Position numbers and translations under genes: made by a program | Source of the DNA: Bacteroidota bacterium | GTDB lineage: Bacteria > Bacteroidota > Bacteroidia > Flavobacteriales > Weeksellaceae | Direction of reading: 5' to 3' | Length of the DNA: 9,058 nt | NCBI GenBank assembly: GCA_023420435.1 | Contig: JAEZWE010000205.1 | Location: 1-9,058, forward strand | Notes under the pieces: generated by a model | The model's input: only the letters and a program-made list of their open reading frames with translations | The model's database searches: none | What the model was told of the DNA's origin: nothing | Shown: piece by piece, positions 1 to 6,703 of the stretch | How the letters are laid out: each line of letters starts with the position of its first letter | Numbering within the stretch: the first letter of the stretch is position 1

Positions 1-203
1 CAACAGAACAAGGACAAAAAGAATATTTAGCTAAAATCAAACAACTCATTTCCTCTGTCCCAAAAGGAATCGGTTTTTGTTATTGGGGAACGGAATGGAC
101 AGCTTACAAAGGAAATACGGCAACTAATGGTTCTTCTTATGAAAACCAAGCTTTATGGAATTTCGGCAACAAAGCACTTCCTGCTATGACCGTTTTCGAA
201 TAA
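1..203 (+). CDS. GH53 endo-beta-1,4-galactanase, C-terminal fragment
   Basis: Only the last 66 residues lie in the window; the start and both catalytic glutamates are upstream. The reading frame begins at base 3 (TEQGQKEYL...) and ends at TAA 201-203. The order of EGQ-like TEQGQKEYL, VPKGIGFCYWGTEW, GSSYENQALWNF and ALPAMTVF is the end of the (beta/alpha)8 barrel in glycoside hydrolase family 53 (arabinogalactan endo-beta-1,4-galactanase), where a Trp-rich 'YWepaW' strand is followed by 'GSSWENQALFDF'. These enzymes cut beta-1,4-galactan side chains of pectin and are normally exported. The protein ends right after the fold, with no type IX secretion C-terminal sorting domain, so export (if any) would use an N-terminal signal not visible here. 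The family call rests on motif recognition and is fairly firm; the exact substrate is inferred from the family. Confidence 0.82.
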   Translation, partial: TEQGQKEYLAKIKQLISSVPKGIGFCYWGTEWTAYKGNTATNGSSYENQALWNFGNKALPAMTVFE

Positions 204-216
204 ATTTGAATTTTGT

Positions 217-235
217 GAAACTTTGGCAAAGTTTC
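217..235. terminator. Short hairpin between convergent genes
   Basis: GAAACTTT (217-224) and AAAGTTTC (228-235) form a perfect 8-bp stem with a GGC loop. It sits 14 bases after the galactanase stop and about 40 bases past the stop of the opposing DUF3037 gene. The U-tract is poor on both sides (TTTCC on +, ACAAAATT on -), so it may act as a weak bidirectional terminator. The placement between two convergent stops is the main support. Confidence 0.5.
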
Positions 236-274
236 TTTCCATCATTTCAAATCTTCGAAAATCTGAGGGAAATT

Positions 275-658
275 TCACTTCACCAATTCTTCAAATAACC
301 TTTCAAAAGTTCTATCCAAATCCTTTGATTTTCCGGGATGAGGTCGCGAAGTTTGTACAACGGCACTTCTTACTGCCGTTAACCAACGAAAGCGTTCCGG
401 AATTTCCAATTTTGCAATTTCTCCACCTTCTTTTACACCGTTTGCAATTTTTTGGAAATTCTCTAAATTTTTCTGAATTTCTTGATAATCAATTTCATTG
501 TGCATCAAAGCAAATTTGTCTTTACAGATATGAAATTGTACCCGAATAAATTTTTCTTTTTTTGAAAACATGATGAGTCCAATGTTGAAAAATTCTTCTC
601 TTTCAACCTTTGGAACCAAACGTATAACAGCGTATTCGTAAATTTTATCCTCTTGCAT
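275..658 (-). CDS. DUF3037 family protein, partner of HipA-like kinase
   Basis: This is a 127-residue protein of the DUF3037 family, whose function is unknown. The family signature is visible at both ends: YAVIRLVPKVEREEFFNIG (residues 9-27) and the C-terminal RFRWLTAVRSAVVQTSRPH (89-107) followed by GK and an acidic/aromatic helix, DLDRTFERLFEELV. There is no signal peptide, membrane helix or helix-turn-helix, so it should be a small cytosolic protein. Its ATG (656-658) lies inside the 3' end of the HipA-like kinase gene; the 14-base overlap implies translation coupled to the kinase. From general familiarity, DUF3037 genes often sit next to HipA-like kinases, which would make it a conserved partner (regulator, inhibitor or substrate of the kinase); that role is inference. 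The length looks normal for the family and the frame is intact. Confidence 0.85.
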   Translation of the reverse strand: MQEDKIYEYAVIRLVPKVEREEFFNIGLIMFSKKEKFIRVQFHICKDKFALMHNEIDYQEIQKNLENFQKIANGVKEGGEIAKLEIPERFRWLTAVRSAVVQTSRPHPGKSKDLDRTFERLFEELVK

Positions 659-1424
659 TTTTGGCTTCGTTTAAAAAGATTTCGGAATTCGCTAAACGTG
701 TTTTCATATAGTTGAAATACACTTCTCGGATTTCGTCAGGATTTTGATCCGCATCATTCCATTGCAACCAATTTTGGGGAATTAAATTCACTATTTCCCG
801 GAAAATTTCATCATTCAAAACCAATTTTGCGAAAGCATTTGCTTCGTCTAATTTCGTGGCTTGTCTTAGCAAAACATGATCTTTCACATATTTGAACGGT
901 GTTTTTGCAGCCGCATCAAAATTTTGCCAGGAATGATGAAAATAAAAACTTGCACCATTATCAATAATCCAAAGTTCCTTGTTCCACCAAAGAAGATTTG
1001 TGTTTTTGAAAGTCCGGTCGATATTTGTGATAAAAGCATCCAACCAAACAATTTTGGAAGCCAAAAGTTCATCAATTTTTATACTGTTATCATAAGCAAT
1101 CGCTCCGGAAAGATAATGGAGACCCAAATTCAAACCTTCAGAAAATTTCAATAAATCCTGAATTTCTTCATCAGCTTCAGTTCTCCCAAAATCCACATCC
1201 AAATTCGCAAAAACCAACTCCGGAATTTTCAAACCCAAAATTTCTGCAATTTTTCCGCCCAAAAGTTCCGAAATCAGCATTTTCACACCGTGTCCTGCAC
1301 CACGAAATTTCAATACGTATTTGAAATCGTCATCCGCTTCCGCCAAAGCCGGCAAACTTCCGCCTTCACGAAGCGGGAGAATGTAACGCATAACGGTAAC
1401 TGTACGAAGATTCAGGTCTTTCAT
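645..1424 (-). CDS. HipA-like (HipA_2-type) Ser/Thr kinase
   Basis: This is a 259-residue kinase of the compact HipA-like family, much shorter than canonical HipA (about 440 aa) because the N-terminal subdomain is missing. Core elements are in order: a glycine-containing loop REGGSLPALAEAD (19-31), the ATP-binding lysine in YVLKF (K39), a helix-C-like segment ISELLGGKIAEILGL (51-65), the catalytic loop NIDRTFKNTN with D136 and N141 (the same five-residue spacing as D309/N314 in E. coli HipA), and the metal-binding IIDNG with D155. All residues needed for phosphotransfer seem present. The substrate is unknown; HipA relatives phosphorylate aminoacyl-tRNA synthetases, but that cannot be assumed. 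No HipB-type DNA-binding antitoxin lies beside it; the partner is the overlapping DUF3037 gene downstream. The ATG at 1424 is supported by a TAAATTTG element six bases upstream. It is separated from the UbiB-like gene by a terminator, so it is probably transcribed independently. Confidence 0.85.
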   Translation of the reverse strand: MKDLNLRTVTVMRYILPLREGGSLPALAEADDDFKYVLKFRGAGHGVKMLISELLGGKIAEILGLKIPELVFANLDVDFGRTEADEEIQDLLKFSEGLNLGLHYLSGAIAYDNSIKIDELLASKIVWLDAFITNIDRTFKNTNLLWWNKELWIIDNGASFYFHHSWQNFDAAAKTPFKYVKDHVLLRQATKLDEANAFAKLVLNDEIFREIVNLIPQNWLQWNDADQNPDEIREVYFNYMKTRLANSEIFLNEAKNARG

Positions 1425-1430
1425 TAGTCA

Positions 1431-1438
1431 CAAATTTA
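1431..1438 (-). promoter_or_regulatory. Bacteroidota -7 element for hipA-like/DUF3037 operon
   Basis: Read on the minus strand this is TAAATTTG, an exact match to the Bacteroidota -7 consensus TAnnTTTG, six bases before the ATG of the kinase gene. Transcription would begin at or within a few bases of the start codon, giving a leaderless or near-leaderless mRNA. No TTG lies at the expected 17-23 base spacing upstream, so the -33 half is absent or degenerate. Confidence 0.45.
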
Positions 1439-1444
1439 ATTCAA

Positions 1445-1486
1445 AAAAGAGAAATAAAAAAGTTGCTCTTTTGGGAACAACTTTTT
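1445..1486 (-). terminator. Intrinsic terminator of the UbiB-like gene
   Basis: On the minus strand AAAAAGTTGTTC (1486-1475) pairs with GAGCAACTTTTT (1468-1457) to form a 12-bp stem with one G-U pair and a six-base loop (1474-1469). A U-rich run (TTTTTT-A-TTT-C-T-C-TTTT) follows. The stem begins eight bases after the stop of the UbiB-like gene. It should insulate the HipA-like/DUF3037 operon from read-through. Confidence 0.85.
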
Positions 1487-1493
1487 AAAAGCT

Positions 1494-3164
1494 TTATTTT
1501 TTCTTTCGGAAGCTTTCGTCTTTAAACATAATATTATAAACAAGAAAAAGTCCCAGTCCAATCGCAATCATAAAAAAGATGAACGGTAAAATTCCGTAGC
1601 CCATAATCGAGTAGGACGACGGAATGCGCATCAAAAGCGCCGCACCAATAATCATTGCGGCGATAATCAGTCCGGAAGTAATTCGGTTGGCGACTTTCTG
1701 AAAACCATCTGTTAAACGGTCTTCATCAATCGCATTCACTTTGACTTCAAATTCATTGGCTGCAAGATTTTCAGTGATTTTATTGAGCCTTCCCGGAAGA
1801 TTTTCCGCAAGTTTTTTATTGTCGAGCAGCAGACTGTAAATATTTTCAGGTTTCAGTTCGCGCTGCATTTTTTTGTTGACGGTTTTCTCCATAAATCTGC
1901 GGATGGCACTCTGCAAATCGTATTTCGGAGTTAAAACGGCTACAATTTGGTCCAAATTCAGCAAAATTTTCCCCAAAATATTGAGTTCCACGGGAAGTTT
2001 GATGCCTTCGTTCGCCGCCACACGGTTCATCTGAATCAAAGCGCGTCCGGTTTCCATATCTTCGGCATTGCTGCTTGTGCTGTCCATCACGAGTCGGTTG
2101 ATGTTTTTGCGGAAATCATTAAGATTCGCCGTTTTTGCATCGTATTCGCTCATTTCGAGCAAGGCATCAGTGATGTCGTCGCCGTTTTTTTTGCCCATTC
2201 CCATCATCAAGGCCATAATTTTCTCCTGAAGTTTCGGACTGAACTTCGCGACCATTCCCAAATCCATCAGTGCCACTTTATCATCTTTTGTCAGATGAAC
2301 ATTTCCGGGATGCGGATCTGCGTGCGCAAAACCATCCACAATCACCTGTTTCAGATAACTTTCCACAAAATCATCAATGACCGACGTGAAATCGGTTTCC
2401 AATTTCTTCAAATTTCCGAGCGAAGTAATTTTCTTACCCTCAATAAAATCCATCGTCAGCACTTTCGATGACGAATATTCATTGACTGGCGATGGAATGA
2501 TGATGTTTTTGAATTTTTTTAAATTTTCTTTGATAATGGTGAGATTCTGCGCTTCTTTGGTGTAATCAAGTTCATTCAAAAGAATATGTCGCAGTTCATC
2601 CACAATATCATTCACGGCAAATTTCTGGGCCTCTTTGGAGTGTTTAACGGCTAAATCAGCCATTTCCTGAAGTGTATTCAAATCTTCAATGAATTTCTTC
2701 CTAACATCAGGTCGCTGAATTTTCACAGCCACCATTCTTCCCGACGGTAAAAGTGCGCGGTGAACCTGACCAATAGAAGCACTTGCCAAAGGTTCCGGAT
2801 CAAAAAGCTCGAACGCTTTATTGATGCGAACGCCAATTTCTTCTTCAAAAATTATCTGAACTTCTATGAACGGAATAGTTTCCACGTCATCCTGAAGATT
2901 GGCCAACGCTGCCATGTAATTTTCAGGCAGCAAATCTGGCCGCGTAGAAAGTAATTGTCCCAACTTAACGTAGGTTGGCCCCATTTTCTTAAGATCTTCA
3001 ACGAGTTCTTCGGGTTTCTGGCTGTATTCTTCAGCTTTTTCGGATTCTTCTTTCTCCACCTCATTCAAAGCATTTGCAGAAGCGTTCTGAAACACATCAC
3101 TGTTTGAATATTTCAGAATGAAGGAAAAAAACTGCACATAATTGTTGAGGTTTTTCAGTTCCAT
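1494..3164 (-). CDS. ABC1/UbiB (AarF) family atypical kinase
   Basis: This 556-residue membrane-anchored protein belongs to the ABC1/ADCK/UbiB family, whose members support isoprenoid-quinone metabolism by an ATPase/kinase-like activity. Numbered from the ATG at 3164, the family marks are all present: the KLGQ motif (67-70) in GPTYVKLGQLLSTRPDLLP, the Ala-rich loop ASASIGQVH (127-135) that replaces the kinase glycine loop, VAVKIQRP with K148, the catalytic HADPHPGN (281-288, D283) and the metal-binding DLG (301-303). Two hydrophobic segments (about 495-512 and 521-547) form a C-terminal transmembrane hairpin, followed by a basic tail ending RKKK. The frame also allows a TTG start at 3188 (564 aa); I prefer the ATG because a TTG-N19-AAACTTTG promoter would start transcription close to it, leaving the TTG outside the mRNA. 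Flavobacteria make menaquinone rather than ubiquinone, so a ubiB name would over-claim; a role with menaquinone or membrane lipids is inference. Confidence 0.9.
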   Translation of the reverse strand: MELKNLNNYVQFFSFILKYSNSDVFQNASANALNEVEKEESEKAEEYSQKPEELVEDLKKMGPTYVKLGQLLSTRPDLLPENYMAALANLQDDVETIPFIEVQIIFEEEIGVRINKAFELFDPEPLASASIGQVHRALLPSGRMVAVKIQRPDVRKKFIEDLNTLQEMADLAVKHSKEAQKFAVNDIVDELRHILLNELDYTKEAQNLTIIKENLKKFKNIIIPSPVNEYSSSKVLTMDFIEGKKITSLGNLKKLETDFTSVIDDFVESYLKQVIVDGFAHADPHPGNVHLTKDDKVALMDLGMVAKFSPKLQEKIMALMMGMGKKNGDDITDALLEMSEYDAKTANLNDFRKNINRLVMDSTSSNAEDMETGRALIQMNRVAANEGIKLPVELNILGKILLNLDQIVAVLTPKYDLQSAIRRFMEKTVNKKMQRELKPENIYSLLLDNKKLAENLPGRLNKITENLAANEFEVKVNAIDEDRLTDGFQKVANRITSGLIIAAMIIGAALLMRIPSSYSIMGYGILPFIFFMIAIGLGLFLVYNIMFKDESFRKKK

Positions 3165-3169
3165 TTTTT

Positions 3170-3199
3170 CAAAGTTTATCAGCTTCAAAGTAATATCAA
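3170..3199 (-). promoter_or_regulatory. Candidate promoter of the UbiB-like gene
   Basis: On the minus strand a TTG (3199-3197) is followed after 19 bases by AAACTTTG (3177-3170), one base away from the Bacteroidota -7 consensus TAnnTTTG. The ATG at 3164 is five bases past the TTTG, so the transcript would be leaderless or nearly so. The correct spacing of both halves is the support; the first consensus base is mismatched. Confidence 0.4.
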
Positions 3200-3244
3200 C
3201 TGAAAGAAATTTGCATTATAAAATTTGGGTAATAAATTTCAATT

Positions 3245-3460
3245 TATTGTGCTTCATTTTGACCTAGGAGTTGTTTGCGTTAACAAAAAATTGAAATGTA
3301 GCGTTGAGAAAGATTTAGTGTTTGAGCGCGGCAACAATTTTCAATCGAAGCTAAATTTTGAATTCGCGCGAGTTTAAATCTTTTAGCCTAATGGAATTTT
3401 TTTTAACAAACAAATCCAGTCTTGAACTTTTGGTTCTTTTGTTTCAAGACAAAAGAACAA
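3245..3460. repeat. Candidate dispersed intergenic repeat
   Basis: This stretch between divergent genes has structure not needed for two promoters. Interrupted inverted arms AAAGATTTA (3309-3317) and TAAATCTTT (3375-3383) enclose inner arms GCGCG (3326-3330) and CGCGC (3365-3369), and a 26-base palindrome closes the right end (3433-3458). A stop-free frame from 3222 to the TAA at 3375-3377 could encode a short peptide ending FQSKLNFEFARV, with a possible GTG start at 3249, but it has no recognisable domain. The general look matches dispersed intergenic repeats of Chryseobacterium-type genomes that yield spurious short ORFs; this is from memory and unverified. Confidence 0.35.
3433..3458. repeat. 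26-base inverted repeat over the polA -33 region
   Basis: GTTCTTTTGT (3433-3442) and ACAAAAGAAC (3449-3458) are perfect 10-bp inverted arms around TTCAAG. The left arm contains the TTG that would serve as the polA -33 element. It could be an operator, a REP-like extragenic palindrome, or a bidirectional hairpin that stops transcription entering from the left. The symmetry is certain; the function is not. Confidence 0.7.
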
Positions 3461-3472
3461 TCATTATATTTG
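3439..3472 (+). promoter_or_regulatory. polA promoter (TTG-N23-TAnnTTTG)
   Basis: TATATTTG (3465-3472) is an exact Bacteroidota -7 element, with a TTG at 3439-3441, 23 bases upstream, the long end of the accepted 17-23 spacing. The ATG of polA begins only four bases after the TTTG, so transcription should start at or next to the start codon. Confidence 0.6.
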
Positions 3473-3476
3473 CTCT

Positions 3477-6323
3477 ATGTCACACAACAACGATAAACGC
3501 CTTTATCTCATCGATGCTTATGCCATGATTTTTCGTGGCTATTATGCTTTAATCCGTAATCCACGGCTTACTTCCAAAGGTTTGGACACTTCCGCAATTT
3601 TCGGATTTACCAATTCTTTAATTGAGCTCATTCGTCGGGAAAAACCTTCGCATTTGGCAGTCGTTTTCGATGTCGGGAAAGAAAACGTAAGAACCGCAGA
3701 TTTTTCAGATTATAAAGCCAATCGAAGCGACACTCCGGAAGCAATTTTACATGCAATTCCCTACATTCACAAAATTTTGCAAGCGATGCATATCCCGATT
3801 TTGGGGGTAGAAGGTTACGAAGCTGATGATGTTATCGCCACAATTGCATGCAAAGCAGAAAAAGAAGGCTACCAAATTTTTATGGTAACGCCCGACAAAG
3901 ATTTCGGACAGTTAGTCACCGAAAATATCAAAATTTACAAACCCGGAATTAAAGGCGGCGACATCGAAATTTTGGGTGTGGAAGAAATAAAAGCCAAATA
4001 CGAAATCGAAGACCCAAAACAAGTCATCGATTTTCTCGCAATGATGGGAGATGCAGTAGATAATATTCCAGGTTTGGAAGGAGTGGGCGAAAAAACCGCC
4101 ATGAAATTTCTGAAAGAATTCGGAAGCATCGAAAATCTTCTCGCAAACACCGAACAACTGAAAGGAAAACTGAAAGAAAAAGTAGAAAATTCTGCCGAAC
4201 GTGGAATTTTATCCAAAAAATTAGCGACCATTATTTGCGATGCTCCGATTGAATTTCATCAAGAAGAATACGATTTGGAAACTCCTGATTTTGAAAAAGT
4301 TAGGGAAGTTTTTGATGAAATAGAATTCCGGAGATTGTACGAAAATTTGTATCGAGCATTTAATGAGAATCAAGATCCAAGAACAGAGAATCAAGAAATT
4401 GATCCAAATAAAATATCACGTTACGATAAACAACCAAAAACTGACGTCAATCAACCAATTCAGTTAGATTTATTTGCCCATTTCGAGGAGTTAGAACAGG
4501 CAACTTCCACAAAATCAACAATTTCAGAAAATGACCATTTGTACCAGTTTATAGATACACCAAAAGCACAAAAAATTTTGGTGGAAAACTTGATGAACCA
4601 GAAAGCGGTTTGTTTTGACACCGAAACTACATCGCTCAACGAGATGGAAGCCGAATTAGTAGGGATGAGTTTTTCGTATAAAAAAGGGTTGGCTTATTAC
4701 ATTCCGCTTTCGGAAAACCGTGAAGAATGTTTGGCGACGCTGGAAATCTTCAAACCTTTTTTCGAGAAATTGGACGTTTTGAAAATTGCCCACAATTTGA
4801 AATTCGATTATAAAATTCTGAAATTATACGGTGTAGAAATCCAGGGAAACCTTTTCGACACGATGATTGCGCATTATTTGTTAAATCCCGACGGAAGACA
4901 CGGAATGGATTATCTCTCAGAAATTTATCTGAATTACAAACCCATTTCCATTGAAACATTGATTGGAAAAAAAGGAAAAAATCAAGGAAATTTCCGTGAT
5001 GTTGCTATTGAAGAAGCAACGCAATACGCAGCAGAAGATGCGGATATTACGCTTCAGTTGTACGAAATTTTTGCGCCTCAACTGAAAAAAGAAAATCTCG
5101 AAGATTTATTTTATAAAGTCGAAATGCCACTGATGGAAGTTCTCGCAAAAATGGAATTGCATGGAATTTCTTTGGATGAAAATTGGTTGAAACAGGAAAG
5201 CAAAGACCTTGAAAACGACCTGAAAAACCTCGAAACCAAAATTTTTGAACTTTCAGGAGAAGAATTCAATATGAATTCGCCTCGTCAATTAGGTGAAATT
5301 TTATTTGAGAAAATGGAATTGGATCCGAAAGCGAAAAAAACCAAAACCGGGCAATACCAAACTTCGGAAGATGTGTTACAGAAATTGGTTTCCAAACACG
5401 AAATTATCCCTTTAATTCTGGAATACAGAACCTATCAAAAACTGAAATCGACCTACGTTGATGCATTGCCGGAACAAATTGACAAAGACGACAACCGAGT
5501 TCACACCAATTTCTCGCAAACAACGGCTGCAACAGGAAGATTGGCTTCTGTAAATCCGAATTTGCAAAATATCCCAATCCGAACTTTACGGGGACAACAG
5601 ATTCGTGGAGCTTTTGTTGCTGATGAAGGTCAAAAACTGATTTCCGCAGATTATTCCCAAATCGAATTGCGCCTCATCGCTGAAATTGCCGGTGAAGAAA
5701 ATATGATTGAAGCGTTCCAAAAAGGCGAAGATATTCACGCTTCCACCGCTTCAAAATTATTTAAAATTCCTTTGGAAGAAGTGACCAAAACGCAGCGTTC
5801 CCAAGCAAAAACCGTGAATTTTGGGATTATCTACGGACAAGGTGCGTTTGCGCTTGCGGAACAAACCGGACTTTCCCGAACCGAAGCCAAACAAATGATT
5901 GAGGATTATTATGCCAATTATCCGAAACTGAAAATTTGGATGGCGACACAAGTTCAAAAAGCCCGAAATTTGGGTTATGTGGAAACGATTCTCAACCGAA
6001 AACGTCATTTAAAAGACATCAATTCTGCCAATTTTGTGGTGAAAGCGCACGCTGAAAGAAATGCCGTAAATGCACCAATACAAGGTTCTGCAGCCGATAT
6101 TATCAAAATTGCAATGATCAACATTCAGAAAAAATTGGAGGAAGAAAACTTGAAAACAAAAATGTTGCTGCAAGTTCACGACGAATTGGTTTTCGAAGCG
6201 CCGGAAAAAGAAGTAGAAACCGCCTCAAAACTCATTAAAACCGAAATGGAATCCGCCATTGAAACGAAAGTTCCTTTATTGGTGGAAGTGGGTGTTGGAA
6301 ATAATTGGCTGGAAGCGCATTAG
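3477..6323 (+). CDS. polA: DNA polymerase I
   Basis: This 948-residue DNA polymerase I fills gaps, removes RNA primers and supports excision repair. All three domains look intact. The 5' nuclease (about 1-295) has D13, GYEADD (113-118), TPDKDFGQL (138-146) and GDAVDNIPG (191-199) before a helix-hairpin-helix. The 3'-5' proofreading domain (about 355-535) keeps FDTETTSL with D381/E383, NLKFD with D444, and YAAEDAD with Y517/D521, unlike Taq-type enzymes that lost it. The polymerase domain (about 545-948) has motif A SADYSQIELR (D725), motif B RSQAKTVNFGIIYG (K778, with F782 at the ddNTP-discriminating position) and motif C QVHDELVFE (H901-D902-E903). A hydrophilic, poorly conserved linker (about 298-350) contains a small DNA repeat. 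The ATG is set by the promoter four bases upstream. The length is close to that of E. coli Pol I (928). It is transcribed alone, divergently from the UbiB-like gene. Confidence 0.98.
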   Translation: MSHNNDKRLYLIDAYAMIFRGYYALIRNPRLTSKGLDTSAIFGFTNSLIELIRREKPSHLAVVFDVGKENVRTADFSDYKANRSDTPEAILHAIPYIHKILQAMHIPILGVEGYEADDVIATIACKAEKEGYQIFMVTPDKDFGQLVTENIKIYKPGIKGGDIEILGVEEIKAKYEIEDPKQVIDFLAMMGDAVDNIPGLEGVGEKTAMKFLKEFGSIENLLANTEQLKGKLKEKVENSAERGILSKKLATIICDAPIEFHQEEYDLETPDFEKVREVFDEIEFRRLYENLYRAFNENQDPRTENQEIDPNKISRYDKQPKTDVNQPIQLDLFAHFEELEQATSTKSTISENDHLYQFIDTPKAQKILVENLMNQKAVCFDTETTSLNEMEAELVGMSFSYKKGLAYYIPLSENREECLATLEIFKPFFEKLDVLKIAHNLKFDYKILKLYGVEIQGNLFDTMIAHYLLNPDGRHGMDYLSEIYLNYKPISIETLIGKKGKNQGNFRDVAIEEATQYAAEDADITLQLYEIFAPQLKKENLEDLFYKVEMPLMEVLAKMELHGISLDENWLKQESKDLENDLKNLETKIFELSGEEFNMNSPRQLGEILFEKMELDPKAKKTKTGQYQTSEDVLQKLVSKHEIIPLILEYRTYQKLKSTYVDALPEQIDKDDNRVHTNFSQTTAATGRLASVNPNLQNIPIRTLRGQQIRGAFVADEGQKLISADYSQIELRLIAEIAGEENMIEAFQKGEDIHASTASKLFKIPLEEVTKTQRSQAKTVNFGIIYGQGAFALAEQTGLSRTEAKQMIEDYYANYPKLKIWMATQVQKARNLGYVETILNRKRHLKDINSANFVVKAHAERNAVNAPIQGSAADIIKIAMINIQKKLEEENLKTKMLLQVHDELVFEAPEKEVETASKLIKTEMESAIETKVPLLVEVGVGNNWLEAH
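4365..4396 (+). repeat. Direct repeat inside the polA linker
   Basis: The 11-mer GAGAATCAAGA occurs at 4365-4375 and 4386-4396, exactly 21 bases (seven codons) apart, so the frame is kept; it encodes the ENQD...ENQE part of the linker (residues 297-307). The motif lies between the 5' nuclease and proofreading domains, where extra residues are tolerated. It resembles the 'AATCAAGA/CCAAGAACA' type simple repeats I associate with flavobacterial intergenic DNA. Confidence 0.6.
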
Positions 6324-6332
6324 GAATTTGAA

Positions 6333-6356
6333 AATGTGGTAATGTGGTAATGCGGT
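6333..6356 (+). repeat. Three tandem copies of an 8-base unit
   Basis: AATGTGGT (6333-6340), AATGTGGT (6341-6348) and AATGCGGT (6349-6356) follow one another ten bases after the polA stop, and a partial fourth copy (AAT) follows. It is a short simple-sequence tract that could vary in copy number by slippage. No function is evident. Confidence 0.85.
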
Positions 6357-6564
6357 AATTTAGATATTTACAAAATTGTGAAGTCTATTTTATGGTTTTT
6401 CCATAATATACTGAATTTAGAAATCACTTCTGAATGATAAATTATGCTTTAAAAAACTTCCTTTATTTTTGTAATTTTTAGTAATTTATTTGATTAAAAA
6501 AATCAGTTAATCACTTAAATAAAATTCAAAAAATTTTAAAAAATTCTTTAACACTTAAAATTAT

Positions 6565-6602
6565 AGCATTGGTAAATTACCGGTGCTTTTTTATTATTTT
6601 TT
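6565..6602 (+). terminator. Intrinsic terminator between polA and M16 gene
   Basis: AGCATTGGTA (6565-6574) pairs with TACCGGTGCT (6578-6587) to give a 10-bp stem with two G-U pairs and a three-base AAT loop, followed by TTTTTTATTATTTTTTTT. It works only on the plus strand, since the reverse strand has no U-tract. It lies about 240 bases after the polA stop, which is far for a simple gene end, so it may instead end a short separate transcript or attenuate one running towards the peptidase gene. Confidence 0.75.
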
Positions 6603-6703
6603 TTCCAAAAACACTCCCGAAAATAATACCTTTAAAGAATAAGAAAAAATTGAAAATTTTGATTTATTTTTGTGGACTATTGATATTAAAATGATTTGAT
6701 AAA

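Noticed and set aside
223..549. 108-codon plus-strand ORF antisense to the DUF3037 gene
   Set aside because: Its protein has no recognisable domain and lies opposite a gene with clear family signatures; it is a shadow frame.
275..1424. Classical HipBA or HipBST toxin-antitoxin module
   Set aside because: There is no HipB-like helix-turn-helix gene and no HipS-like subdomain; the second gene is DUF3037, so only a HipA-related kinase pair can be claimed.
1947..2471. 174-codon plus-strand ORF inside the UbiB-like gene
   Set aside because: It is rich in His/Phe/Ile in the way antisense frames of coding DNA are, and the opposite strand holds all the UbiB catalytic motifs.
6390..6406. TTATGG/CCATAA hairpin as the polA terminator
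   Set aside because: The stem is only six mostly A-U pairs and no U-tract follows; the hairpin at 6565 is a far better terminator.
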